The notes under the pieces are model-generated. The model was given only the letters and a program-made list of their open reading frames with translations, ran no database searches and was not told the DNA's origin. Position numbers and translations under genes: made by a program. A stretch of DNA of 64,000 bases, taken from positions 1 to 64,000 of the forward strand of contig JAWLBM010000015.1 of NCBI GenBank assembly GCA_041687675.1, given 5' to 3'. The stretch is from JAWLBM01 sp041687675 (GTDB lineage Bacteria > Pseudomonadota > Alphaproteobacteria > Rhizobiales > Pleomorphomonadaceae). This document shows positions 33,698-46,927 of the stretch, one piece after another (positions within the stretch are counted from its first letter, which is position 1; every line of letters begins with the position of its first letter).

Positions 33698-34483
33698 ATG
33701 TCGCTCAACGAAGCGGACCCGACGTCCGTGGCCGCCGCGCCGGCCGGACCCGCGACGGGCGAGCCGGCCGTCAGCGTCGTCGTCCCCGCCCACGACGAGG
33801 CGGACAATCTTCCGCTGCTGATCGACGAGATCGAAGACGCGCTCGGCGGGACGGCCCACGAGATCATCGTCGTCGACGACGGGTCCAGGGACGCCACCCC
33901 CGCCGTGCTCGCCCGCATCGCGACGGCGAGCCCGGCCGTCCGCGTGGTCAGGCACCGCCGGGGCGCCGGCCAGAGCGCCGCGGTGCGCTCGGGGGTCCTG
34001 AGGGCGCGCGGCTCGGTGGTGGTCACCATCGACGGCGACGGCCAGAACGATCCGGCCTACATCCCCGTCCTCCTCGCCCGCCTCGAGGCGGGCGGCCCGT
34101 CCGTCGGGCTCGTCGCGGGGCAGCGGCAGAAGCGCAAGGACGGCACGATGAAGTCGCTCGCCTCCCGCTTCGCCAACGGTCTTCGCGGCGCCATCCTCCG
34201 GGACGGCACCCGCGACAGCGGCTGCGGCCTCAAGGCGCTGCGCCGCGACGTGTTCCTGCGGCTGCCCTTCTTCGACGGATGGCATCGCTTCCTGCCCGCG
34301 CTGGTGATCCGCGAGGGCTATTCCGTCGACCACATCGACGTGGTCGATCGCCCGCGCCGCCACGGCCGCTCAAAGTACGGCATCCTCGACCGCGGCCTGA
34401 AGGGAGCCCTGGACCTGTTCGGCGTCTGGTGGCTGCTCAGGCGGTCGCGCAGGGTGGAGGTCGAGAACGAACCCGATGTCTGA
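33698..34483 (+). CDS. glycosyltransferase family 2 (polyprenyl-phosphate sugar synthase type)
   Basis: A 261-residue GT2. SVVVPAHDEADNLPLLIDEI, HEIIVVDDGSRDAT and VVTIDGDGQNDPAYI (DxD-type metal site), then GCGLKALRRDVF and HGRSKYG, fit the dolichyl/polyprenyl-phosphate sugar synthase branch. It has no transmembrane anchor. It would charge a polyprenyl phosphate with a sugar from a nucleotide donor. The next gene (LAB_N) overlaps by 8 bp and a GT39 transferase converges, as in lipid A sugar-modification loci of rhizobia. An upstream ATG at 33641 is possible but adds a low-complexity Pro/Arg stretch. Confidence 0.88.
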   Translation: MSLNEADPTSVAAAPAGPATGEPAVSVVVPAHDEADNLPLLIDEIEDALGGTAHEIIVVDDGSRDATPAVLARIATASPAVRVVRHRRGAGQSAAVRSGVLRARGSVVVTIDGDGQNDPAYIPVLLARLEAGGPSVGLVAGQRQKRKDGTMKSLASRFANGLRGAILRDGTRDSGCGLKALRRDVFLRLPFFDGWHRFLPALVIREGYSVDHIDVVDRPRRHGRSKYGILDRGLKGALDLFGVWWLLRRSRRVEVENEPDV

Positions 34484-34802
34484 TCTCATCCGTCATCTCG
34501 CGACCTGGCTGCACGACGTCTACGTCGAGCAGTTCAGTTTCTGGATCGCCCTCGGCTTCGTCGCCCAGGGCCTCTTCATGATGCGCTTCGTGGTCCAGTG
34601 GATCGCCAGCGAGCGGGCGCGCCGGTCGGTGATGCCGGTCGCCTTCTGGTTCTTCTCGCTCGCCGGCGGCGTGCTGCTGCTCGCCTACGCCATCCACCGC
34701 CGCGACCCGGTGTTCATCGCCGGCCAGGGGCTCGGGCTGCTGGTCTATATCCGCAACCTGGCGCTGATCCGCTCGCACGCCCGGAGCCTGCGCCCCGAAT
34801 AG
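34476..34802 (+). CDS. LAB_N (lipid A biosynthesis N-terminal domain) small membrane protein
   Basis: A 108-residue protein with three hydrophobic segments (FWIALGFVAQGLFMMRFVVQWI, VMPVAFWFFSLAGGVLLLAYAI, VFIAGQGLGLLVYIRNLALI). VQWIASE and MPVAFWFFSL are the LAB_N signature. It overlaps the GT2 gene by 8 bp. LAB_N proteins next to polyprenyl-phosphate sugar synthases are thought to help flip or present the lipid-linked sugar. Function is inferred. Confidence 0.88.
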   Translation: MSDLIRHLATWLHDVYVEQFSFWIALGFVAQGLFMMRFVVQWIASERARRSVMPVAFWFFSLAGGVLLLAYAIHRRDPVFIAGQGLGLLVYIRNLALIRSHARSLRPE

Positions 34803-34808
34803 CCGGCC

Positions 34809-36398
34809 TCAGCCGCCGTCCCGGCGGCCGAACACGGTCCGGCAGGCGTCCGCGTCGGCACCGAGGTCGACGAAGTGGAAGGCGGTGGTCCGGGTCGGGC
34901 CGAAGGGCAGCCAGCGCCAGGGGATCCGGATCGTCTCGACCACGGCGCCCTCGGGCAGGAAGGGCGCAAGGCTTGCGGGGACCTCGGGCGCGGCCGCGAT
35001 CGCCTCGCCCTCCGCCGGCGGGCCGCGGAAGAACAGCACGCAGCGCCCCTCGGGCGGGTAGAGCGCGGGCGTCCACCGGCGTTGGGTCTCCATCGCGGCC
35101 GCGCGGGCATCCGGCAGGAATGCGGAGAGGTTGCCGGACTCGAACCGGTCGGCGGCGATGAAGAAGGCATTCCCGAGGCCCTGCCGCTCGAGCGCCGGGG
35201 CGAGGTCCTCGTAGGGGTGGTAGCGCCGGTTGTCGCGCTCCAGCCAGGGCGCCGCCGCGGCGTTGAAGATCCTGATCAGGGTGACCAGCCCCACCACCGC
35301 AAGGGCGAAGGCGCCGAAGGCCTTCATCTGCCGCGCCTCGCCGGCCCGCCGGCCCATTGCGACATGCGCCCAGAGCGGCACCGCCATCAGCACCGGGAAG
35401 AGATAGCGCTCGCTGACCGAGCGGGCGCCGATCGCCAGCACCCCGACGAGGACGAGGACGGCGGTCACCACCGCCAGGCGGGCGAGGAAGCGCTCGGCGG
35501 CCAGGTCGCGGGGCGGCCGCGCCTCCTCGCCGGGCCGGCGCCGCAGCACGACGAGGGCGAGGATCCCCCAGGGCAGCAGGAAGAGGAGATAGCTCGCCAG
35601 CAGGCGCGCCCCGCCGCCGATCCGCGCCTCGAGCCAGCCGAGGTCGCGCGCCACCACGTGGCCGTAGATGGTATCCACCGCCCCCCGGCCGAGGGCGAGA
35701 TGCGCCAGCAGCATCGGCGCGAGGAGCGCCGCCGCGATCCCGGCGGAGAGCAGAAGCCGTCGGTCCAAAAGCCGCCGGCGCAGGTCGGCGTCGATCGCGA
35801 ACGTCAGCAGCACCCCGGCGAGCAGGATCGCGAAGTTGAGCTTGGCGAGCATCCCCAGGGCGACCGCGAGGCCGAGCAGCACCGCCGTGGCGGTCGAGGG
35901 GCGCTCCAGCCAGCGCAGCGTCAGGGCCAGGAACACCACCGAGGCGAGCCCGACCAGGATGCTGTGCGAGATCGCGTCGTGGAAGTACCAGGCGAACCAG
36001 TAGAAGCTCATCAGGCCGAAGGAGGCCGCGGCGCCCTGGGCGCGCGATCCGCTCGCCCGCGCGACGACGGCGTAGACGGCGAGGGCCATCAGCCCCATCA
36101 GCGTGTAGCGGACCAGCAGGAAGCTCCGCGGCCCGGGGCCGGTCACCGCCTGCACCGCGAGTTCGAGCCACTCGTAGAGCGGCGGGTTCTTGAACTGGTA
36201 GGCGAGGGCGAAGCTGCGCACTGCAAGGTCGGCGGAGTTCGCGTCCACATGCGCGATGGTGGGCGTCAGCAGCGGCAGGAGCAGCGTGAACCAGGCGCCG
36301 TGCAGCACCCAGACGAGCAGGATCCCGGCAGGGCTGGCGAGAAAGGCAAGCGCGGGGGACAGGCGGGCCGCGCCGACCGGCTGCGCTGGATCCTGCAT
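34809..36398 (-). CDS. glycosyltransferase family 39 (ArnT/PMT-like) membrane protein
   Basis: A 529-residue protein with about ten transmembrane helices and a C-terminal soluble domain. The first loop has VDANSADLAVRSFALAYQFKNPPLYEWL, the acidic and substrate-loop pattern of the GT39/ArnT family. These enzymes move a sugar from a polyprenyl phosphate to lipid A or protein on the periplasmic face. It converges with the GT2/LAB_N pair (6 bp apart), and the three together suggest lipid A or core modification, as with rhizobial galacturonosyl transfer. The sugar is unknown. Confidence 0.88.
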   Translation of the reverse strand: MQDPAQPVGAARLSPALAFLASPAGILLVWVLHGAWFTLLLPLLTPTIAHVDANSADLAVRSFALAYQFKNPPLYEWLELAVQAVTGPGPRSFLLVRYTLMGLMALAVYAVVARASGSRAQGAAASFGLMSFYWFAWYFHDAISHSILVGLASVVFLALTLRWLERPSTATAVLLGLAVALGMLAKLNFAILLAGVLLTFAIDADLRRRLLDRRLLLSAGIAAALLAPMLLAHLALGRGAVDTIYGHVVARDLGWLEARIGGGARLLASYLLFLLPWGILALVVLRRRPGEEARPPRDLAAERFLARLAVVTAVLVLVGVLAIGARSVSERYLFPVLMAVPLWAHVAMGRRAGEARQMKAFGAFALAVVGLVTLIRIFNAAAAPWLERDNRRYHPYEDLAPALERQGLGNAFFIAADRFESGNLSAFLPDARAAAMETQRRWTPALYPPEGRCVLFFRGPPAEGEAIAAAPEVPASLAPFLPEGAVVETIRIPWRWLPFGPTRTTAFHFVDLGADADACRTVFGRRDGG

Positions 36399-36611
36399 GC
36401 GGGCTGCATCCGTGACGGGGCCGGACGCGGGCTGCGCCGGCCGATTGGCGTTAGCGGACGGCGACGGGCGGCGTCAACCGGGCAACCTATCGGCACCCGC
36501 CGGCGTTCGGCAATGGACAGCCGGCGAGGAAGTTGGCACCATCCTGCGAGACCGGCCTCGGCGCCGACCCGCAGGGAGAAGTGGCGACCGGCGGGGCATT
36601 CGGGAGTGGAA

Positions 36612-37508
36612 ATGAACGTCGTCGAGGACTTCGCCAGCCAAGCGCCGTTCGAGGTCGAGGCACCGGCCGATCAGTCCCTCCCGTTCGTCTTCAACTCCCC
36701 CCATTCCGGCTGCCGGTACCCGGCGGGCTTCCTCGCCGCCTCGAGGCTCTGCGAGCGGCGGATCCGGCTTTCCGAGGACACCCACGTCGACGCGTTGTTC
36801 GACCACGTGGTGGACCTCGGCGCGCCGCTGCTGAAGGCGCACTTCCCCCGCGCCTTCCTCGACGTCAACCGGGAGCCCTATGAGCTCGACCCGAAGATGT
36901 TCACGGGCCGGCTGCCGTCCTACGCCAACGTCCGCTCCGTGCGCGTCGCCGGCGGGCTCGGAACCATCGCCCGGGTGGTGGCCGAATCGGAGGAGATCTA
37001 CCGGGGGCCGATCACGGTGGAGGAGGCGCTCGACCGGATCGAGGAGATCTACAAGCCCTACCACGCCATGCTGCGCCGTCTGCTGGCGCAGACCCACGTG
37101 CGATTCGGCGCCGCCGTCCTGGTCGACTGCCACTCGATGCCCTCGAGCATCCGCGGCAACGACCCGCGCACCCGGGCGGACTTCGTGATTGGCGACCGCT
37201 ACGGCACCAGCGCCGTCCGGGCGCTCGTCGAGCACGCCGCCAGCGCGCTGACACGGCTCGGCTATTCGGTCGCCGTGAACAAGCCCTATGCCGGCGGCTT
37301 CATCACCGAGCACTACGGGCGGCCCGCACGTGGGCTGCATGCCCTTCAGCTGGAGGTCAACCGCGGGCTCTACATGGACGAGCGCAGCTTCGAGCGCACC
37401 GAGGGCTTCGCAGTTCTGCGCGAGGACATGCGGCGGTTCGCCGCCGAGCTGGTGGCCTTCCCCGCCTCCGCCCTCGCCGCGCCGGCGGACCGCATGGCGG
37501 CGGAATAG
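36612..37508 (+). CDS. N-formylglutamate amidohydrolase
   Basis: A 298-residue enzyme from the ATG at 36612, after CGGGAGTGGAA. FVFNSPHSGCRYP, LSEDTHVDALFDHV, FLDVNREPYELDPKMF, VDCHSMPSS and QLEVNRGLYM are the FGase signatures, with the His/Asp/Glu zinc set. It converts N-formyl-L-glutamate to glutamate and formate, the final step of the histidine formimino route, though no hut genes are nearby. It is clearly different from the gapR-linked homologue at 24669-25538. The extended reading upstream of 36612 overlaps the opposite-strand GT39 gene and is not coding. Confidence 0.9.
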   Translation: MNVVEDFASQAPFEVEAPADQSLPFVFNSPHSGCRYPAGFLAASRLCERRIRLSEDTHVDALFDHVVDLGAPLLKAHFPRAFLDVNREPYELDPKMFTGRLPSYANVRSVRVAGGLGTIARVVAESEEIYRGPITVEEALDRIEEIYKPYHAMLRRLLAQTHVRFGAAVLVDCHSMPSSIRGNDPRTRADFVIGDRYGTSAVRALVEHAASALTRLGYSVAVNKPYAGGFITEHYGRPARGLHALQLEVNRGLYMDERSFERTEGFAVLREDMRRFAAELVAFPASALAAPADRMAAE

Positions 37509-37558
37509 CCGGCGCGCTCCCTGCCGGTGGCGCCGCCAGGAACCAGCCGGACATCCGC

Positions 37559-37653
37559 AAAAGAAAAGGGGCCGTCGCGGTTAGCGGCGGCCCAAGTCTT
37601 AGGGAGGAAACGCCCAAGGAGGGCATATGCGCCACGGCAAAACCGTACCGCAC
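37559..37653 (-). ncRNA. mmgR: MmgR / suhB-type small RNA
   Basis: On the minus strand the region reads through GCATATGCCCTCCTTGGGCG then TTTCCTCCCT and ends in a strong terminator: a 10-bp stem (37569-37578 with 37584-37593, one G-T pair) followed by CCTTTTCTTTT. The CUCC-rich unpaired stretches and terminal hairpin are those of the alphaproteobacterial suhB/MmgR (alpha-r8) sRNA, which lies next to inositol monophosphatase-family genes as here (hisN at 37894). In Sinorhizobium MmgR limits polyhydroxybutyrate storage. The 5' end is set from the promoter at 37660-37688 and is approximate. Confidence 0.75.
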
Positions 37654-37659
37654 CGCAAC

Positions 37660-37688
37660 ATAATTGGACCGCACCGCAGCGAAGTCAA
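37660..37688 (-). promoter_or_regulatory. promoter of the MmgR-type sRNA
   Basis: On the minus strand TTGACT (37688-37683), 17 bp, AATTAT (37665-37660). Placement predicts a start near 37653 and a transcript of about 95 nt ending at the terminator T run. The region is notably AT-richer than its surroundings. Confidence 0.5.
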
Positions 37689-37893
37689 CCTCACTTTCGG
37701 CGGAGGCGGCGCCACGGACCTGAGGGCAGGTGAACGTTTGCGTGATCGTTTCGTGAGCAGGCCTCATATGCAGGCAGTCGGCTACATCCCTGTCCGTTGA
37801 TTTCCTGTACGTTTCCGCGCTAAGCGGGAGGCAGCCCGGCGCGGCCGTCCGTTCGGTCCGGCGCGGCCGGCATGCGCCTGGCGCGGAGGAGCT

Positions 37894-38679
37894 ATGCAGG
37901 ATTCACATAGCTGGATGGAGTTCATGGACAGTCTGGCGGATGCCGCGGGGTCCGCCATCCTTCCCTATTTCCGAACCGGCATGGACATCGACAACAAGGC
38001 GGACAGTCACTTCGACCCGGTGACCGCCGCGGACCGGGCCGCCGAGGAGGCGATGCGGGCGCTGATCGAGGCCCGGCATCCTGGCCACGGGATCCTCGGC
38101 GAGGAGTTCGAGGCGACCCGCCTCGACGCCGAGAGCCTCTGGGTGCTCGACCCGATCGACGGCACCCGGGCCTTCATCTCCGGCCTGCCGGTCTGGGGCA
38201 CGCTGATCGGGCTGAAGCACGCCGGCCGGCCGATCGCCGGGATGATGGCGCAGCCCTTCACGGGCGAGCGCTTCTTCGGCGACACCCGCTCGGCGGTCTA
38301 CCGCGGCCCGGGCGGCGAGCGGCCGCTGAGGACGCGGTCCTGCGCCCGGCTCTCCGAGGCCACGCTGTTCACCACCTCGCCGCGGATCTTCCCGCCGCAC
38401 GAGCAGCCGGTCTACGACAGCGTCGAGCGGGCGGTGCGGATGGCCCGCTATGGCGTCGACTGCTACGCCTACGCCATGCTGGCGGCCGGCAACATCGACG
38501 TCGTGGTGGAGAGCGGCCTCAAGGCCTTCGACATCGTCGCCCTGATCCCGGTGATCGAAGGCGCAGGCGGCGCCGTCACCAGCTGGACCGGGGGCGACGC
38601 GTCGGAGGGCGGCCGGGTGGTGGCGAGCGGCGACCCACGGGTCCACGAGGAGGCGCTGCGGCTGCTGGCGGCGGCCTGA
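37894..38679 (+). CDS. hisN: histidinol-phosphatase (inositol monophosphatase family)
   Basis: A 261-residue IMPase-fold enzyme. Metal ligands lie in ILGEEFEA, LDPIDGTRAFISGLPVWGTLIGL and FDIVALIPVIEGAGGAVTSW. The phrase DPIDGTRAFISG and the ending VALIPVIEGAGG fit the HisN-type branch, which removes phosphate from histidinol phosphate; general inositol phosphatase activity is also possible. GCGGAGGAGC precedes the ATG. It diverges from the MmgR-type sRNA. Confidence 0.85.
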   Translation: MQDSHSWMEFMDSLADAAGSAILPYFRTGMDIDNKADSHFDPVTAADRAAEEAMRALIEARHPGHGILGEEFEATRLDAESLWVLDPIDGTRAFISGLPVWGTLIGLKHAGRPIAGMMAQPFTGERFFGDTRSAVYRGPGGERPLRTRSCARLSEATLFTTSPRIFPPHEQPVYDSVERAVRMARYGVDCYAYAMLAAGNIDVVVESGLKAFDIVALIPVIEGAGGAVTSWTGGDASEGGRVVASGDPRVHEEALRLLAAA

Positions 38680-38686
38680 CCCGCCG

Positions 38687-39751
38687 TCAGACCGGCCCGC
38701 CGCCCGGCACGAAGGCGTCGAAGGCGGCCCAGAACTGGGCGGCGTAGAGGTCGCGCTCCATCATCAGTTCGTGGCGGGCGCCCGGCACCAGGACGTAGCC
38801 GGCTTGCGGCAGCCGCCGGGCCATCCGCTCGACGGCGAGCGGGGACACGACCCGGTCGGCGCCGGCGTTGACGAACAGCACCGGCAGGCGGACCGACTTC
38901 GGGAACCGCCCGTCGTCGAACGCGGCGATCGCCCGCGCCGCGGCGTTGATCCAGCCGACCGTCGGCGCCCCCACCGAGAGATCCGGCCGCGACGCCGGGA
39001 TCGCCATCATCATCTCGAAGCGGGCCGGGTCCTGGGTCAGCGGGTTGTCGGAGAAGAGCCGCGTCACCGCGTAGCGCCGCACCGGGCCGGGGATGTAGAG
39101 CCGGCCGAGGCCGAGCGCGGAGAGGAGCCCGGAGGTCGCGCGGATGGCGCCCGGGCCGAGCGGCGTCGCACCGAACCCGAGGAAGGGCGAGGCGAGCACC
39201 AGGCGCGAGAGCCAGGGCGTCAGCCGCGGCGCGGCCTGCAGCATCACCGTGCCGCCCATCGAGTGGGCGAGGCCGAAGTAGGGCGGCGGGCAGTCCGGCA
39301 GGGCGAGTTGCCGGCGCAGCGCCTCGACGTCGCGCTCGTAGTGGCGGAAGTCGCCGACGTGGCCCTTCATCGGGTTGCCGGCGAGCCGCTGCGAGCCCCC
39401 CTGCCCCCGCCAGTCCAGCGTGGCCACCACGAAGCCGCGCCGCTGCAGCCGGCCGATCGCGTGGAAATACTTCTCGATCTGCTCGCCGCGGCCCTGGAAC
39501 AGGCAGACGGTGCCGGCCGCCGGAACGCCCGGCGCAGCGGCAAAGCGGGCCGCCCTCAGCCGGACGCCGTCGGCGGCGGTCAGCGGCACCACCACCGCAC
39601 CGGGCGGCACCGGGTTCTCCGGGAGCGACAGGAGGTCCGTCGCGATGGCCTCGCGCGGGTTGGCGCGCAGCTCGCGAACGACTTCCCGACGCGACGGTCC
39701 GCCCTCCGGCGGAAGCACCGCATCGGCGGCCCCGAGCCCCTCTTGAACCAT
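38687..39751 (-). CDS. alpha/beta hydrolase, lysophospholipase-like
   Basis: From the ATG at 39751 (preceded by GGGGAACG) the product is 354 residues. CLFQGRGEQIEKYFHAIGRL replaces the usual HG oxyanion loop, DWRGQGGSQRL follows, the nucleophile elbow is LAHSMGGTV (Ser), the acid lies near VNAGADRVV and the His in VPGARHELMME. This is the serine aminopeptidase/PldB-like branch, acting on lysophospholipids or monoglycerides. Longer starts at 39769 (ATG) and 39811 (GTG) exist; the last would run into the hsp20 thermometer region. It converges with hisN, 7 bp apart. Confidence 0.87.
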   Translation of the reverse strand: MVQEGLGAADAVLPPEGGPSRREVVRELRANPREAIATDLLSLPENPVPPGAVVVPLTAADGVRLRAARFAAAPGVPAAGTVCLFQGRGEQIEKYFHAIGRLQRRGFVVATLDWRGQGGSQRLAGNPMKGHVGDFRHYERDVEALRRQLALPDCPPPYFGLAHSMGGTVMLQAAPRLTPWLSRLVLASPFLGFGATPLGPGAIRATSGLLSALGLGRLYIPGPVRRYAVTRLFSDNPLTQDPARFEMMMAIPASRPDLSVGAPTVGWINAAARAIAAFDDGRFPKSVRLPVLFVNAGADRVVSPLAVERMARRLPQAGYVLVPGARHELMMERDLYAAQFWAAFDAFVPGGGPV

Positions 39752-39811
39752 CGAAACCGTTCCCCACATCAAGTCCGCGGACGCCCGCTCGGGGTCCGCG
39801 GACGGTACCAC

Positions 39812-39879
39812 GGATCGGCCAGTCGGCGATCCCCTGCCGTCATGACGAGAGTTGTCGCTTCAACCGGAGGACAGTCAAA
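39812..39879 (+). promoter_or_regulatory. ROSE-type RNA thermometer in the hsp20 leader
   Basis: The base of the last hairpin pairs TTGTC-G-CT (39852-39859) with AGGACAG (39868-39874), hiding the ribosome binding site AGGA and leaving the G of TCGCT unpaired, the ROSE U(U/C)GCU rule. An upstream hairpin GGATCG (39812-39817) / CGATCC (39827-39832) matches the extra stems of ROSE elements. Heating should open the site and allow Hsp20 translation. The full 5' extent is not defined. Confidence 0.7.
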
Positions 39880-40344
39880 ATGCGTCACGTCGACTTCAGC
39901 CCGCTCTATCGCTCCACCGTCGGCTTCGACCGGCTCTTCACGATGCTGGACCAGATGGCGTCGAGCGACAGCGGTGCCCAGACCTACCCGCCCTACAACA
40001 TCGAGCGCACGGGCGAGAACGCCTACCGCATTACCATCGCCGTCGCCGGCTTCGCCGAGGGCGACCTCTCCATCGAGGCCCGCGAGCACCAGCTGACGGT
40101 GAAGGGCGAGAAGAAGGTGGCCGAGAAGGAGGCCGGCGAGGTCCTCTACCGCGGCATCGCCTCGCGCGCCTTCGAGCGTCGCTTCCAGCTCGCCGAGCAC
40201 GTCGAGGTGAAGGGCGCGAGCCTCGAGAACGGCCTTCTCCACATCGATCTCGTCCGCGAGATCCCGGAGAACAAGAAGTCCCGCGCCATTCCGATCGGCC
40301 GCGCCGACGCGCCGAAGGAGATCGAGGGCGAGACGGTCAACTGA
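39880..40344 (+). CDS. Hsp20/alpha-crystallin family small heat shock protein
   Basis: A 154-residue IbpA-like chaperone. The alpha-crystallin domain runs from YPPYNIERTGENAYRITIAVAGF to about SLENGLLHIDLVREIPE, with a short N-terminal arm (FSPLYRSTVGFDRLF) and C-terminal tail ending in KSRAIPIG, which holds the I-x-I oligomerisation motif. It holds unfolded proteins during heat stress in the cytoplasm. A ROSE-type thermometer covers its ribosome binding site and a strong terminator follows. Confidence 0.95.
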   Translation: MRHVDFSPLYRSTVGFDRLFTMLDQMASSDSGAQTYPPYNIERTGENAYRITIAVAGFAEGDLSIEAREHQLTVKGEKKVAEKEAGEVLYRGIASRAFERRFQLAEHVEVKGASLENGLLHIDLVREIPENKKSRAIPIGRADAPKEIEGETVN

Positions 40345-40377
40345 TCGCCGCTCCGCGGCAGGATCTGGACCTTCAGA

Positions 40378-40407
40378 GGGCGTCCCGGGAGACCGGGGCG
40401 CCCTTTT
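40378..40407 (+). terminator. rho-independent terminator of hsp20
   Basis: GGGCGTCCCGG (40378-40388), loop GAGA, CCGGGGCGCCC (40393-40403), then TTTT. The 11-bp stem has one T-G pair. It lies about 34 bp past the hsp20 stop and just before the convergent threonine aldolase stop. Confidence 0.88.
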
Positions 40408-40419
40408 CCGTGTCCGGGC

Positions 40420-41463
40420 TCAGCCGGCTAGCACCTCGAGGAAGCGATCCACCTCCTCCCCGGTGGTGGCGAAGCTGGTGACGAGGCGGACGAGGCGGCC
40501 GTCCTCCACCGGGCCGTCGGCCGGCGAGGCCGGCCAGGGGTAGAACCTCGCGCCGGCCGATTCGAGCCGCGCCGCCGCGGCCGGCTCCAGCACCGGGAAG
40601 ACCTCGTTCGCCTGCGGCTCGACGAGGAGCCGCCCGCGGCCGCTCGCGACAATGCTGTCGGCGAGGCGGCGGGCCATGGCGTTGGCGTGGCGGGCGTTGG
40701 CCAGCCAGTGGTCGCCCCGGAAGTAGCCCTGGAACTGGGCCGCGACGAAGCGGGACTTGGAGAACAGCTGGCCCGCCCGCTTGCGGGCATAGGCAAGGTC
40801 CTCGGCGCGCGCGGTGTCGAACAGGACCACCGCCTCCGCGCACCAGCAGCCGTTCTTGGTGCCCCCGAAGGAGACGACGTCCACCCCCGCCTTCCAGGTC
40901 ATCTCCGCCGGCGTGCAGCCGAGCGAGACCAGCGCGTTGGCGAAGCGCGCGCCGTCCATGTGGACGCCGAGGCCGTGCTCGCGCGCCACCGCCGAGATGG
41001 CGGCGATCTCATCCGGGGTATAGACGGTGCCGAGTTCGCTCGCCTGGGTCAGCGACACGGCCACCGGCCGGCCGTGGTGGACCGACAGCGGCAGGTAGTG
41101 ACGCACCGCCGCCTCGACGGAGGCCGCGTCGAGCTTCGCCGCCCGGCCCGGCACCGGGTGCAGGCGGCCGCCGGTGAGCGCCTCGACGCCGCCGGCCTCG
41201 TCGGCATGGACGTGCGCCGTCTCGTGGCAGATCACCACGCCGGCTCGCTTCATCAGCGTGTCGAGGGAGAGCGCATTGGCGGCCGACCCGGTCGCCACGA
41301 AGAAGACGGCCACATCTCGCTCGAACAGGCGGGAGAAGGTCTCGGCCACCTCGGCCGAGGCCGTGTCGGAGCCATAGGCGGGAACGGCCCCGGCCGCGGC
41401 GGCGGCAAGGGCCTCGGAGACGGCGGGGGACGCGCCCGCCCAGTTGTCGCTGGCGAAGTTCAT
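40420..41463 (-). CDS. low-specificity L-threonine aldolase
   Basis: A 347-residue fold-type I PLP enzyme. MNFASDNWAGASPAVSEAL opens it, VICHETAHVHADEAGGVEAL carries the His stacking on PLP, LGVHMDGARFANALV holds the Asp, and VVSFGGTKNGCW has the PLP Lys. It cleaves L-threonine or allo-threonine to glycine and acetaldehyde. The gene is single and diverges from gltB. Confidence 0.9.
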   Translation of the reverse strand: MNFASDNWAGASPAVSEALAAAAAGAVPAYGSDTASAEVAETFSRLFERDVAVFFVATGSAANALSLDTLMKRAGVVICHETAHVHADEAGGVEALTGGRLHPVPGRAAKLDAASVEAAVRHYLPLSVHHGRPVAVSLTQASELGTVYTPDEIAAISAVAREHGLGVHMDGARFANALVSLGCTPAEMTWKAGVDVVSFGGTKNGCWCAEAVVLFDTARAEDLAYARKRAGQLFSKSRFVAAQFQGYFRGDHWLANARHANAMARRLADSIVASGRGRLLVEPQANEVFPVLEPAAAARLESAGARFYPWPASPADGPVEDGRLVRLVTSFATTGEEVDRFLEVLAG

Positions 41464-41966
41464 GCCGCCGGTCTTAACCGTCCCGCCGGTCCTCCGGAAG
41501 CCGCCGGTCGCATTTTTGCAGCGCGAAAATGGGACAGGATAGTTGACGCGAAACCATGGTTATGCGAGTTACGCATCACGCATGCGGATCTGCGATAGAT
41601 GGCGCGACCGCGGCGCCGTTCGCGTCGGTTGCGACGGGAGGGGTGGGCGCGGCAGACTGCGCGCGGACCGGCCTTTCCGGCGCCGCGCCTTGCGGGCGGC
41701 GCGCGAGGGCGCTAGTTCCCGCAGGCCCGCAACCGGCCGGGCGGTTCCGGGGTGACCCGACCGGTCATGACGCCCGCCGCCGCGGACCGGCGGCAGGCCA
41801 GCGTTTTCGCCCGGGAGGAGACACCGGGACGTTCATGAAGCCGACGGTCGCCGGTCGGTCGAGCCGCATCGCCGGATGCGACCCGATGCGATGGCGGTCC
41901 GCCCGGCAACGAGGTTTCCGACCGCGGCGGCGGCACGCGCCCGCGGTCCAGATTGGGGATGGCGAG
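41464..41966 (+). other. intergenic region between the threonine aldolase gene and gltB
   Basis: About 500 bp. The gltB frame stays open through most of it, but the residues (Arg/Gly/Ala-rich, no conservation) do not look coding. TTGACG at 41543-41548 is a possible -35 for gltB without a good -10. Nothing else was recognised. Confidence 0.4.
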
Positions 41967-46673
<4,707 letters not shown>

Positions 46674-46701
46674 TAGGATGGATCGGACGACGGAGGAAGG
46701 C

Positions 46702-46926
46702 ATGGATCATCCGCGCATCGTATCCAACCCGGCGGTGATGATGGGTAAGCCGGTGATCCGGGGCACGCGGATCACGGTCGAGCTCATCCTGCGGACCCTT
46801 GCAGCCGGACACTCGATCGACTTCATCCTCGACCAGTACGAGCACCTAACCCGGGAGGATGTGCTGGCGGCGCTGGAGTTCGCGGCGTCCTACATGGCCG
46901 ACGAAGTGGTCGCGGCGGCAGAGTGA
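46702..46926 (+). CDS. DUF433 family antitoxin
   Basis: A 74-residue protein from the ATG at 46702, which follows a strong GGAGGAAGGC site; an ATG at 46678 would add 8 residues. RIVSNPAVMMGKPVIRGTRITVELILRTLAAG and YEHLTREDVLAALEFAASYM are the DUF433 signature (VapB-like helix-turn-helix antitoxin). The DUF5615 toxin gene begins 1 bp after its stop. It starts 28 bp after the gltB stop, so it should be co-transcribed with gltB. Confidence 0.9.
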   Translation: MDHPRIVSNPAVMMGKPVIRGTRITVELILRTLAAGHSIDFILDQYEHLTREDVLAALEFAASYMADEVVAAAE

Positions 46927-46927
46927 A

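Noticed and set aside
41556..41966. N-terminal extension of gltB by up to 137 residues
   Set aside because: Residues are unconserved and Arg/Gly-rich, the propeptide from the ATG at 41967 is already 46 residues, and that start has a GGGGATGGCGAG site.
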